Shown here one piece after another: positions 53,669 to 62,825 of a stretch of DNA of 64,000 nt. The stretch spans positions 1-64,000 of the forward strand of contig QCLO01000006.1 in the NCBI GenBank assembly GCA_003214465.1, given 5' to 3'. Source of the DNA: Acidimicrobiales bacterium AG-414-N20. Its GTDB lineage: Bacteria > Actinomycetota > Acidimicrobiia > Acidimicrobiales > MedAcidi-G1. A program made the translations under genes and the position numbers. Position 1 is the first letter of the stretch. Each line of letters starts with the position of its first letter. Below the pieces are notes generated by a model that saw nothing but the letters and a program-made list of their open reading frames with translations, was not told the origin of the DNA and did not search any database.

Positions 53669-56110
53669 GTGAAAGACAAAGCTGAAGTAGTAGTCATAGG
53701 CGGAGGGGTTGTCGGTTGTAGCGTGCTTTACCATTTGACTAAAGCTGGTTGCACCGACGTTGTACTTCTGGAGAGAAAAGAACTTACAGCTGGTTCCACT
53801 TGGCATGCAGCCGGAGGAATGCACACTCTAAATGGGGATCCGAATGTAGCTGCCCTTCAAAGATACACAATAAAGCTATATGAAGAACTTGAAGAATTAA
53901 CTGGTGTCGATTGTGGGATCCATCTAACGGGCGAACTGATGTTGGCGGATAATGAAGACAGGATGGATTGGCTAAAAATGGCTCATGCTCGCGGTAGATA
54001 CATGGGCATGGAAACAGAAATAATTTCAACTTCAGAAGCAAAAAACCTTGTTCCTTTTCTAGAAGAACAATATTTTGTAGGCGCTCTTTGGGATCCAGTA
54101 GGTGGACATGTCGACCCTTCAGGGGTCACAAACGCTTACGCAACTGCAGCAAGATCTCTGGGTGCCGAAATTGAAAGAAATACATGGGTAAAAGAAATCT
54201 CCCAACAATCTGATGGCACTTGGGACCTTTTAACAGACAAGGGAACAATAAATTGTGAGAATTTTGTAAATGCCGGAGGTTTATGGGCTAGAGAAGTAGG
54301 CCGTATGTGTGGTCTCGAACTGCCAGTTCAAGCAATGGAACATATGTACTTTCTAACTGAAGAACTACCTGAAATTGAACCATGGCTTGAAGAAAGTGAT
54401 GGCCACGGTCGAGGAGTCATTGACTTTAGCGGAGAAATTTACTTAAGAGCTGAGGGTAAAAGCCTTCTACTTGGAACCTATGAACAAGCATGTGTACCTT
54501 GGCAAACCAAATCAACACCTTGGGATTTTGGTGCCCAACTCCTTACTCCTGACCTAGAAAGACTCACCCCTTCTCTCGAATTAGGTTTTTCACATTTCCC
54601 CATTTATGCAGATGCTGGGATCAAACAAGTTATCAATGGACCATTTACATTCGCCCCTGATGGAAACCCTTTAATCGGCCCCATAAGAGGACAAAGAGGA
54701 CACTGGGTTGCTTGTGGGGTGATGGCCGGTTTAAGCCAAGGTGGAGGCGTCGGACTGGCTATGGCGAATTGGATTACTACTGGCGACCCGGGTTTTGATG
54801 TTTGGGGAATGGATGTTTCACGTTTTGGCGATTGGACTACACCTAGCTATACGTTGACAAAAGTAATAGAAAACTACAGTAGGCGTTTCAAGATAAGTTT
54901 CCCTAACGAAGAGTTACCAGCAGGCAGGCCACTTCATACATCACCAATCTTCAACAAACTAACTGAAGCAAATGCCGTTTGGGGTGCTGCATACGGACTT
55001 GAATACCCCCTTTGGTTTCAAGAAATTGGCAAAGAACCTATAGAAGAAGTTACCTTTAAACGCTCAAATGCTTTCCCAGTAGTAGCTGAAGAAGTTAAAG
55101 GTGTACGCGAAAATGTCGGACTTATGGAAATAACAGGTTTTGCAAAACATGAATTTACTGGGGCTGGTTCAAGAGAATTTTTAGAAAAACTACTAACAAA
55201 CAAAATTCCTGAAAATGGTCGAATAGCCCTAGCTCCGATGCTAAATGAATCAGGAAAACTTATTGGAGACTTCACTGTGGCAGCTCTTACTGATCAGATT
55301 ACAGAGGAGGAAAAATTCATTCTGTTTGGCTCAGGAGTCGCAGAGGGTTATCACCAGAGATGGTTCCTTGACCACATCGACAACCCAACCATTCGTTACA
55401 GGCCAATAGGTAATGATATGACTGGCCTGTCAATTGCAGGTCCTTCCGCCAGAGACCTTTTAAGTTCCGTAACGAACGAAGATGTATCATCTGAAAAATT
55501 CAAATTCTTGGACATCAAAAATATGTCAATTGGAATGATTCCATCTCTAGTAGGAAGAATAACTTTTACTGGTGACCTTGGTTACGAAATATGGGTTCCT
55601 TCTTCACTACAGTCACAACTTTATGAACTTCTCACTGACGCAGGAAAAGAATTTGATATGAATCTTTTCGGCCTACGCGCTCTTGACAGTATGAGGTTTG
55701 ATAAAAACTTTGGCTCATGGGCCACTGAATACAGACCAATTTACGACCCTCTAGAAGCTGGACTAAATAATTTTGTAAAATTTGATAAAGAAAATTTTGT
55801 AGGTAAAGAATCACTTACTGCCTTATTAAAAGAAGGACCAAAGAAAAAACTCAGTGCCTTTGTCATTGATGCTGAGAACTCTGATGTACTCGGCGATGAA
55901 CCAATTTGGCATGACGGAAATGTTGTAGGTTGGGCTACTTCAGGAGGATATGCACATTGGTCTAAAGCTTCATGTGCTCTTGGCTACCTCCCATCAGAGC
56001 TTTCAGATATAGATGAAGGATTTGAAATAGAGGTTTTAGGAACACTTCGTGAAGCAAAAAGAATAAATAAACCATTGTTCGATCCTGAAGGGTCACGAAT
56101 GCGTAGCTAA
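53669..56110 (+). CDS. Dimethylglycine dehydrogenase-type FAD oxidoreductase with GcvT domain
   Basis: The 813-residue two-domain protein has an FAD Rossmann motif VVVIGGGVVGCSVLYHLTKAG (8-27) and GSTWHAAGGMH, where His46 is at the position of the covalent flavin link in DMGDH/sarcosine dehydrogenase. The C-terminal half (from about 430) is an FAO_M/GcvT-like aminomethyltransferase fold: GVRENVGLMEITGFAKHEFTG, GDLGYEIWVP, GLRALDSMRFDKNFGSW and GWATSGGYAHWSK. It should demethylate an N-methyl amine and hand the C1 unit to tetrahydrofolate. GTG start at 53669 after AGAAAGG. It links the MttB-family gene and the DddP-like gene. Confidence 0.92.
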   Translation: MKDKAEVVVIGGGVVGCSVLYHLTKAGCTDVVLLERKELTAGSTWHAAGGMHTLNGDPNVAALQRYTIKLYEELEELTGVDCGIHLTGELMLADNEDRMDWLKMAHARGRYMGMETEIISTSEAKNLVPFLEEQYFVGALWDPVGGHVDPSGVTNAYATAARSLGAEIERNTWVKEISQQSDGTWDLLTDKGTINCENFVNAGGLWAREVGRMCGLELPVQAMEHMYFLTEELPEIEPWLEESDGHGRGVIDFSGEIYLRAEGKSLLLGTYEQACVPWQTKSTPWDFGAQLLTPDLERLTPSLELGFSHFPIYADAGIKQVINGPFTFAPDGNPLIGPIRGQRGHWVACGVMAGLSQGGGVGLAMANWITTGDPGFDVWGMDVSRFGDWTTPSYTLTKVIENYSRRFKISFPNEELPAGRPLHTSPIFNKLTEANAVWGAAYGLEYPLWFQEIGKEPIEEVTFKRSNAFPVVAEEVKGVRENVGLMEITGFAKHEFTGAGSREFLEKLLTNKIPENGRIALAPMLNESGKLIGDFTVAALTDQITEEEKFILFGSGVAEGYHQRWFLDHIDNPTIRYRPIGNDMTGLSIAGPSARDLLSSVTNEDVSSEKFKFLDIKNMSIGMIPSLVGRITFTGDLGYEIWVPSSLQSQLYELLTDAGKEFDMNLFGLRALDSMRFDKNFGSWATEYRPIYDPLEAGLNNFVKFDKENFVGKESLTALLKEGPKKKLSAFVIDAENSDVLGDEPIWHDGNVVGWATSGGYAHWSKASCALGYLPSELSDIDEGFEIEVLGTLREAKRINKPLFDPEGSRMRS

Positions 56111-56122
56111 GGAAAAAAATTT

Positions 56123-57436
56123 ATGGGAGTAGATAACAAAATTCCTGAAGATCCTAACGATCCACTTATACGTAAGGCTTCAACCACAGGACACAGAATG
56201 GTACTTGGTCCTGGTGAACCTGCAATCAGTGAATGGGCAGAAGCCAAACTTTCACTACCCGATGAAAAATCAATGATGGAGTACAGAGTAAAAAGAATTC
56301 GATCTGAACTAGAAAAAGCCGACATTGCAGGGATTTTACTTTTTGATCCAATGAATCAGATGTACGCAACTTATTCGCCAAACATGCAACTATGGATAAC
56401 CCACAACCCTTCTAGATATGTTTTCTTGGCAACAGACGGCCCACTTATTCAATTTGATTATCCAAACTGCGAATTTTTATCTGCACACAACCATCTGGTG
56501 AATGAAGTTAGACCTGCAAGACCTTTTTTCTATTTTGCTGCAGGGGATCGAGTTGAAGAACAGGCACAAAAATTCGCTTCAGAAATAGCTGACCTTATTA
56601 AAACTTACGGAGGTGGAAACCATCGTTTAGCGGTTGACGTCACAACTATTGCAGGAACCCAATCCCTTCAACAAGAAGGTTTAGATTTAATTGAAGGCAC
56701 GCAAATTATGGAATCAGCTCGAATGATTAAATCTGAAGATGAAATAAATGCGATGAGATGCTCTGTGGAAACGACTCGTATCGCCTGTCAGAAAACATTT
56801 GAAGCGATGAAACCAGGCATGACCGAGAACCAACTCTGGGCAAGAATGTGGTCAGAGATGCTTTCGCGTCAAGGGGAATGGATGGAATGCAGACTACTTT
56901 CAGCAGGGGAAAGAACGAACCCTTGGTTCCAAGAGTCAAGCAGTAATGTTATTAACGAAGGTGATCTTGTAGCCTTCGACACAGACTTTGTTGGTCCTTA
57001 CTCAATGATGACCGATATCTCAAGAACTTGGATCTGCGGTGACGCTAAACCAAATAAGCAACAGCGCGACGTTCATTCATTAGCTGTAGAGCAAATGCAC
57101 AAAAATATGGAATTACTTACGCCTGGCACAACCTTCCATGAGCTAACCCATAAATCTTGGACGCCCCCAGTCGAAGAGTATCGTCACTATTCATGTCTAT
57201 TTCATGGTGTAGGACAGTGTGATGAATATCCAGACATTGTTTTCCGAGATTCTTGGGAAGAATACGGGTATGACGGGGTTCTAACTCCAGGAATGGTGCT
57301 AACTGTTGAAGCTTATGTTGGATCACGCTTAGGTGGCCAAGGAGTGAAACTAGAAGATCAAGTTCTAATAACCAAAAATGGTTATGAAAATCTTTCTGCC
57401 TGGACACTCGATCTCGAAAAATTTGAAAGACTTTAA
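56123..57436 (+). CDS. dddP: M24-family protein of the DMSP lyase DddP type
   Basis: The 437-residue pita-bread protein resembles DddP throughout: LLFDPMNQMYATYSPNMQLW, GGGNHRLAVD, RTNPWFQESS and DISRTW. Metal ligands are D286, D288, D298, H361, E396 and E411, and D367 lies in HGVGQCDEYP. The spacing between these residues (+2, +10; +35, +15; His to Asp +6) equals that which I recall for characterised DddP (Asp295/297/307, His371, Glu406/421, catalytic Asp377). DddP cleaves dimethylsulfoniopropionate to dimethyl sulfide and acrylate. Other M24 relatives (prolidase, creatinase) lack the CDE feature. Neighbours support methylated-osmolyte catabolism. Activity is inferred. Confidence 0.78.
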   Translation: MGVDNKIPEDPNDPLIRKASTTGHRMVLGPGEPAISEWAEAKLSLPDEKSMMEYRVKRIRSELEKADIAGILLFDPMNQMYATYSPNMQLWITHNPSRYVFLATDGPLIQFDYPNCEFLSAHNHLVNEVRPARPFFYFAAGDRVEEQAQKFASEIADLIKTYGGGNHRLAVDVTTIAGTQSLQQEGLDLIEGTQIMESARMIKSEDEINAMRCSVETTRIACQKTFEAMKPGMTENQLWARMWSEMLSRQGEWMECRLLSAGERTNPWFQESSSNVINEGDLVAFDTDFVGPYSMMTDISRTWICGDAKPNKQQRDVHSLAVEQMHKNMELLTPGTTFHELTHKSWTPPVEEYRHYSCLFHGVGQCDEYPDIVFRDSWEEYGYDGVLTPGMVLTVEAYVGSRLGGQGVKLEDQVLITKNGYENLSAWTLDLEKFERL

Positions 57437-57504
57437 ATTCTTAAACGAATTTTTCATAATGGGTTGTATCGTCAGCAAATAGAAATAATAAATGGAGGTC
57501 ATTA

Positions 57505-58440
57505 ATGAATAAATCTTGCGAAAACAGAGTAGCAATTGTCACTGGTGCTGGTAGAGGAATAGGACGCGAGCATGCACTTATGCTTGCTAGCGAAGGGGCA
57601 AAAGTAGTAGTCAATGACCTCGGAGGAGATGAATCGGGACACGGCGCAGATCTTACTCCTGCTCAAGAAGTAGTAAATGAGATTGTAGACATGGGTGGTG
57701 AAGCGATAGTTAATGGCTGTAATGTTGCAGATTTTGATGCCGCGGGAGCGATGGTACAAGAGGCAATTGATAAGTGGGGTCGAATAGACATACTCGTAAA
57801 TAACGCCGGAATTCTAAGAGATCGGATGCTGTTTTCAATGTCTGAAGATGACTGGGATGCAGTAATAAACGTTCATTTGAAAGGAACTTTTGCCCCTACT
57901 CATCATGCTTCAGTTTTTTGGAGAGAATCTGTTAAAGCAGGTGGTGAAACTTTCGGCCGTGTGATTAACACCTCATCACCCTCAGGTATTTACGGAAATG
58001 TAGGTCAAACTAATTATGGTGCTGCTAAAGCTGGAATCGCTGCTTTTAGTGTTATTGCAGCACAGGAACTTTTTAAATATGGAGTAACCGTTAATTGTTT
58101 AGCTCCAACAGCAATCTCTCGTCTTACCGAACCTTTAATGGGAGGAACTGATGGAGTTAGTGATGAAATTCGTGAGTCGATGTCACCAAGATGGATTGCT
58201 CTAATTGCAACCTGGCTTTGCAGCGAACAAGCTCAGAATGTAACTGGGCGTGTATTCGACATCCGTGGTGACAAACTTGGTATTGCTGAAGGATGGCATC
58301 TTGGTCCAAGCGAAACTCAAGGTGATGAACCTTCTGAACTTAATGATGTGGTTAAAACTTTGATGGAACAAGCAAGGTTAAATGCTGACATGTCAGGTCG
58401 AGATCGAGAAGGTCCAGGTTTCCCTCAGAAAACAATCTAA
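57505..58440 (+). CDS. SDR-family enoyl/hydroxyacyl dehydrogenase (HSD17B4-like)
   Basis: The 311-residue SDR has NAD motif VTGAGRGIGREHALMLASEGAKVVVNDLGGD, LVNNAGILRDRMLFSMSEDDWD, a catalytic Ser in INTSSPSGIYG and YGAAKAGIAA. The NDLGGD and DRMLFSM pattern is that of the peroxisomal multifunctional protein-2 dehydrogenase domain, used in actinobacteria for 3-hydroxyacyl-CoA oxidation. ATG 57505 follows GGAGG. It could oxidise 3-hydroxypropionyl-type intermediates after acrylate conversion, or serve fatty-acid oxidation instead. Confidence 0.88.
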   Translation: MNKSCENRVAIVTGAGRGIGREHALMLASEGAKVVVNDLGGDESGHGADLTPAQEVVNEIVDMGGEAIVNGCNVADFDAAGAMVQEAIDKWGRIDILVNNAGILRDRMLFSMSEDDWDAVINVHLKGTFAPTHHASVFWRESVKAGGETFGRVINTSSPSGIYGNVGQTNYGAAKAGIAAFSVIAAQELFKYGVTVNCLAPTAISRLTEPLMGGTDGVSDEIRESMSPRWIALIATWLCSEQAQNVTGRVFDIRGDKLGIAEGWHLGPSETQGDEPSELNDVVKTLMEQARLNADMSGRDREGPGFPQKTI

Positions 58441-58450
58441 CTTCTTAAAT

Positions 58451-59257
58451 TCAGTGACCTTTAAAATCTGCAGGACGTTTTTCAAGCCATGCTATTGCAG
58501 CTTCTTTAATATCTTCAGTCTCAAAATTAACTGATTGCGCTTGCGCTTCTGCTTCAAGGGACTGACTTAAAGAAGAAGTAATCCCAGCATTTAACAATTT
58601 TTTACTCATTGAAAGTGCAATTGGCGGTCCTGAAGCCAAACGATCAGCCAGCTCTTGAACGGTACTGTCAAGATCTTCCTCAGTAACTATTCTATTTACC
58701 AATCCGATCCGGTCGGCTTCTGCAGAATCTATTACATCGGCTAACAAAACTAATTCCTTGGCACGATGTAAACCTATTTGTCTTGGCAAAAGCCAAGAAC
58801 CACCGAAATCAATAGATAATCCTCTACGCGCAAAAATCTCTGAGAATCTAGCCGTTTCCGAGGCAATGAGAATGTCGCAACCCAAGGCGAGATTCATGCC
58901 AGCCCCTGCAGCTATACCGCTTATTTTTGCAATCACAGGATGTGGGATTTCATTTAAAGCCAAGACTGACTCGCTAATCTGCCTCATATTCTTTATATGC
59001 ACCTGTTTTTTTTCAGAGTTCGCTTTACTTCCTTGCCCACCAACATCAGCGCCCGAACAAAAGTTTCCTCCAGCTCCGGTAATGACAACGACTCTCACGC
59101 TTTCACTTCGAGACACTTCTCTGCAAATTCTTCCAAAATCAGCAAACATTTGAGTTGTCATAGCATTCATTACATTTGGTCGATCAATAGTAATTGTTAT
59201 CTGAGCGTCAATCTGTTCGACGTCGATACCTTCTGAGCCTTTGATTATTTGTTCCAT
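58451..59257 (-). CDS. Enoyl-CoA hydratase/isomerase
   Basis: This 268-residue crotonase-fold protein has TITIDRPNVMNAMTTQMFAD, VVITGAGGNFCSGADVGGQG (oxyanion hole 1), KISGIAAGAGMNLALGCDILIASE (oxyanion hole 2) and FSEIFARRGLSIDFGGSWLLPRQIG. The second region does not carry two clear glutamates (ARRGLSIDFG), a form common in isomerase-like members. It ends 10 bases after the convergent SDR stop; its start is divergent from the acyl-CoA dehydrogenase pair, with a 60-base gap. Confidence 0.88.
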   Translation of the reverse strand: MEQIIKGSEGIDVEQIDAQITITIDRPNVMNAMTTQMFADFGRICREVSRSESVRVVVITGAGGNFCSGADVGGQGSKANSEKKQVHIKNMRQISESVLALNEIPHPVIAKISGIAAGAGMNLALGCDILIASETARFSEIFARRGLSIDFGGSWLLPRQIGLHRAKELVLLADVIDSAEADRIGLVNRIVTEEDLDSTVQELADRLASGPPIALSMSKKLLNAGITSSLSQSLEAEAQAQSVNFETEDIKEAAIAWLEKRPADFKGH

Positions 59258-59317
59258 AAGCGGACACTATCTACTCCCCATGCAATTCCACTAACGGAGC
59301 CTAGATAAGATTTATCT

Positions 59318-60355
59318 ATGGACCTTGGAATGAGTGCAGATCAAGAAACTATTCAGGATGTTTTCTCTAGTTTCTTCACCGAACAAACTGGACCTGAAAG
59401 TGCCAGAAATTCTATGCCTCTAGGCTTTGATGCAAAAGCATGGGAGCGTCTATCAGAAACCGGAGCCCCTGGAATGGGAGTTTCACTACCCGCTGGTGGA
59501 GGTGCTTCATTATCTGACCTTGTTATTGTCGCCGAAGAAGCTGGAGCTAAAATTGCACCTCTTCCCATTATTGATCATGTAGTGGCAACAAGAATTTTGG
59601 AAAATCTGGACTCACTAGAACCGGAAGTTTTAACTGGAACCCTTTTGGCAGGTCTTGCAATTCGACCAGTAGAAAACGGTGTGGCTAAATCAGTTCCAAC
59701 AGGTTCTATAGCAAACAGATTAATAGCTTTAGATGAAGACAAGTTACTGCTAATTAATGATGAACCACCTAATAAATCCCTACCAAATCATGGCGACCTT
59801 CCTATCGCTCACCGAGGAATTAACGGTGCGACTGTTATTTCAGAGGGAACTGAAGCGACTGAAGTTTTCGAGAGAGGTTTGAACGAATGGAAAACTCTAA
59901 TTTCAGCTTTTCTTGTTGGTATAACTCGTAGTTCAATCGAAATGACTGTTGACTACGTAAAAGAGCGACATCAATTTGGAAAACCAATTGGTAGTTTTCA
60001 ATCGATTCAGCATGGACTAGCAGATTTACCAGGTTTATATGATGGAGCTCGTCTACTAGTAAATAAAGCAGCATGGGCAGGAGATAGGGAAATAACTGGA
60101 GAAATAAATTTGACCGATAATGAAATTTCTGATTTTGCTACTCTCTCATCCATGTCTCTAATCTTTGCAGGAGAAACCTCATTGCAAGCAACTGATCGCG
60201 GCCTTCATTATCATGGCGGTTACGGTTTTTCAGAAGAATACGACATACAACTTTTTTATCGCAGAGCCAGAGCTTGGTCTCAAATTCTTAATAGCCCTTC
60301 AGATGAATGTCTTCTTCTAGCAGATCTTCTTCTAGAAGATAACGGGGTTAAATAA
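59318..60355 (+). CDS. Acyl-CoA dehydrogenase, short (beta-like) subunit
   Basis: The 345-residue acyl-CoA dehydrogenase relative has a shortened middle domain: the usual TEPDAGSD segment is absent. It retains TVDYVKERHQFGKPIGSFQSIQHGLADL and HYHGGYGFSEEYDIQLFYRRARAWSQI, but no EGTSEI-type segment follows. That pattern fits the non-catalytic partner in heteromeric (alpha2beta2) FadE enzymes known from mycobacterial steroid degradation. Its stop overlaps the next ATG by one base (TAATG). Confidence 0.88.
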   Translation: MDLGMSADQETIQDVFSSFFTEQTGPESARNSMPLGFDAKAWERLSETGAPGMGVSLPAGGGASLSDLVIVAEEAGAKIAPLPIIDHVVATRILENLDSLEPEVLTGTLLAGLAIRPVENGVAKSVPTGSIANRLIALDEDKLLLINDEPPNKSLPNHGDLPIAHRGINGATVISEGTEATEVFERGLNEWKTLISAFLVGITRSSIEMTVDYVKERHQFGKPIGSFQSIQHGLADLPGLYDGARLLVNKAAWAGDREITGEINLTDNEISDFATLSSMSLIFAGETSLQATDRGLHYHGGYGFSEEYDIQLFYRRARAWSQILNSPSDECLLLADLLLEDNGVK

Positions 60356-61515
60356 TGGATTTCGAACTCTCACAAAAAGCAATTGATTTCCGGTCTCAAG
60401 TTAAAAAATTTATTAGTGAAAATCTCACTTCTGAAATTACTTTGAAAATGCATGAAACAGGGACGTTCAATGACAAAAGTTTTAATGAGTCCCTAGCCGC
60501 AGAGGGTTTACTAGCAGGAGCAGTGCCAGGTTATGGAGATCGCGACCCAGTGGAGTTGTATCTTCTTTTCAATGAACTCGAAAAAGCCGGTGCGCCATAT
60601 GATGGACTAGCAGTAACCATGCTAGTTGCTGGCGTCATCAATGCTGTTGGAACAGAATTTCACCGTGAGGAAGTTCTTAACAAATTACTTACTGGGAAAC
60701 ATAATTGTTGCCTCGGTTACAGCGAGCCAGATTACGGATCAGACGTTGCTTCCATCATCACTAAAGCTGAGAAAATCGAAAATAGATGGGTTATAAATGG
60801 GCAAAAAATGTGGACAACTATGGCTCATGAATCAGACTGGGTTCTCTTATTAACTCGTACTAATTCTGATGTGCCAAAACATAAAGGGATGACAATGTTT
60901 CTCGTCCCAATGAATACCCCAGGAATTGAAATCCAACCTGTCGCAACTATGGCTTCAGAAAGAACCAATGCGACTTTTTACGACAATGTAGAAGTGGAAG
61001 ACCAATGGCGTTTAGGAGAAATAGATGATGGATGGTCTGTAATGGGGGTTGCTTTAGCACTAGAACGAGGTGTTATGGGAGGAACAAACCCTGCAGTCCC
61101 ACTTCTAAAACATGTGCTTAACTGGGCTGAAACTACACCCTCTGAAAACAAAAGCTTAATGATCGATAATGCTCTCATGAGAGAACGAATAGCGCGGACG
61201 GCCATAATTAACCAAGTAGGACAACTACTAACTCTAAGAGCAGCATGGATAGCTGCAACCGGAGGAATGCCGGGAGTGGAGGGCTCAATGGCAAAAATTT
61301 ATGCATCAGAAGAGTACCAAAAAGTAGTTGGTTGGTTCCAACAAATGGCAGGAGCCGAAGGTCTTTTAAGTTTTGGTGCAGAAGATGCCGCAGCGTCTGG
61401 GTGGATCGACTATGACGCTCGTCATGCCCCAGTTACAACGATCTATGGAGGAACGAGTGAAATCAACCGAAATAACATCGCTGAAAGGCATCTAGGCCTC
61501 CCACGCAATAGATAA
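60355..61515 (+). CDS. Acyl-CoA dehydrogenase, full-length (alpha-like) subunit
   Basis: This 386-residue acyl-CoA dehydrogenase has GYSEPDYGSDVASIITKAE, WVINGQKMWTTMAHES, and a C-terminus with TTIYGGTSEINRNNIAERHLGL. The catalytic base of this branch is in the segment around residues 230-260. It overlaps the preceding short subunit by one base, so the two should be made in equal amounts and form a heteromer. Substrates of such pairs are often CoA thioesters with bulky or branched side chains. Confidence 0.9.
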   Translation: MDFELSQKAIDFRSQVKKFISENLTSEITLKMHETGTFNDKSFNESLAAEGLLAGAVPGYGDRDPVELYLLFNELEKAGAPYDGLAVTMLVAGVINAVGTEFHREEVLNKLLTGKHNCCLGYSEPDYGSDVASIITKAEKIENRWVINGQKMWTTMAHESDWVLLLTRTNSDVPKHKGMTMFLVPMNTPGIEIQPVATMASERTNATFYDNVEVEDQWRLGEIDDGWSVMGVALALERGVMGGTNPAVPLLKHVLNWAETTPSENKSLMIDNALMRERIARTAIINQVGQLLTLRAAWIAATGGMPGVEGSMAKIYASEEYQKVVGWFQQMAGAEGLLSFGAEDAAASGWIDYDARHAPVTTIYGGTSEINRNNIAERHLGLPRNR

Positions 61516-61620
61516 ATAAAAAATTTATTTAGAAAATCTTGGATAACGATTAGACTGGTATTGATCCCAAGGGTCCCTACTTCCCGTTTATAACCGGTTG
61601 TAGCGCACTGAGGAGGAAAA

Positions 61621-62823
61621 ATGAAAATTCTTATCGCTGATGAACTACCACAGGACAAGATTGAAGTCCTTCGTGAAAAGGGCTATGAATGCATCGTCGA
61701 ACCTGATCTGAAAGCTGAACAGATCCCAGAAAAAATCTCCGGTATCGAAATTCTTGTAGTTAGAAGCACAAAAGTAATTTCTGAGGTTTTCGACAAATCT
61801 GACTGTCTTGGACTTGTTGTTCGTTCAGGTGCTGGAATTAACACAATCGACTGTCAAGGAGCAGCTGATTCGGGAATTTACGTATGCAATGTACCCGGAA
61901 CAAATTCAATCGCTGTAGCAGAACTAACGATGGGACTTATGATTGCAGTCGATCGCCATATCCCATCTGCTACAGCTGACCTGAAAGAAAGCAGATGGAA
62001 TAAAAAAATCTATAGTGATGCTCAGGGTCTATTTGGTAAAACTCTTGGGCTTGTGGGGTTAGGTGAAATTGGTTTAGCAGTAGCCGAAAGAGCTCGTTCT
62101 TTCGGAATAACAGTTATTGCAAAAAAAGCTCAACGAAAACCTGAAACAGAATCAAAAATCCGCTCAAATGGTGTCAAACTCGTCGATACTATTGAAGAAT
62201 TAATTAGTGAATCTGATGTGATCTCCATACATCTTCCAAGCAAATCTGAAACACAAAATTTCGTCAACGAAGATTTTTTGAAACTTATGAAACCCAACTC
62301 GATCCTAATCAATACAAGTCGTGGAGAAGTTGTTGATGAGGCTGCCCTAATATCATCCATCAACGAGAAAAATATCAGAGCAGGTTTGGATGTTTTTTGC
62401 AATGAACCGACTTCCGGCACTGGAAACTTTTCGTCTGAGCTAGCTAAACATCCAAACGTTATAGGAACCCATCACATAGGCGCCTCTACTCAACAAGCAC
62501 AAAACGCAACGGTAGAAGAAACAATTCGAGTTATAGATGCATTTCGCGAAGGAAATGTAATCAACTGTGTGAACATAGCTAAAGAACGCGTGGGAACCTC
62601 GACACTGACTATCAGACACTATGACAAGGTCGGAGTTTTAGCTGAAGTATTCGAGATCCTAAGAAACGAAGATCTGAATGTAGAAACAATGGAAAACAAA
62701 ATTTTCGAAGGTTCGAAAGCTGCACTGGCAATTATTGACGTTTCAGGCGACGTCTCAGAAACAGCACTTACTAATCTGACCAAAATAGATCACATTATTC
62801 ACGTCCAATCAAGTAACCGCTAA
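61621..62823 (+). CDS. serA: D-3-phosphoglycerate dehydrogenase
   Basis: The 400-residue first enzyme of serine synthesis oxidises 3-phosphoglycerate with NAD. SGAGINTIDCQGA, the NAD motif LGLVGLGEIGLAVAERA, NTSRGEVVDEAAL with the active Arg, and THHIGASTQQAQ with the catalytic His are present. The C-terminal 80 residues form an ACT-like regulatory domain (IRHYDKVGVLAEVFEILRNEDLNVETMENK), so feedback by serine is plausible. A GAGGAGG ribosome-binding site precedes the ATG. The DUF1015 gene begins 2 bases after the stop, a pairing seen in many bacteria. Confidence 0.92.
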   Translation: MKILIADELPQDKIEVLREKGYECIVEPDLKAEQIPEKISGIEILVVRSTKVISEVFDKSDCLGLVVRSGAGINTIDCQGAADSGIYVCNVPGTNSIAVAELTMGLMIAVDRHIPSATADLKESRWNKKIYSDAQGLFGKTLGLVGLGEIGLAVAERARSFGITVIAKKAQRKPETESKIRSNGVKLVDTIEELISESDVISIHLPSKSETQNFVNEDFLKLMKPNSILINTSRGEVVDEAALISSINEKNIRAGLDVFCNEPTSGTGNFSSELAKHPNVIGTHHIGASTQQAQNATVEETIRVIDAFREGNVINCVNIAKERVGTSTLTIRHYDKVGVLAEVFEILRNEDLNVETMENKIFEGSKAALAIIDVSGDVSETALTNLTKIDHIIHVQSSNR

Positions 62824-62825
62824 TT

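Noticed and set aside
61514-61531. AT-only inverted repeat after the acyl-CoA dehydrogenase pair as a terminator
   Set aside because: The stem is only A and T in AT-rich DNA and would be very weak.
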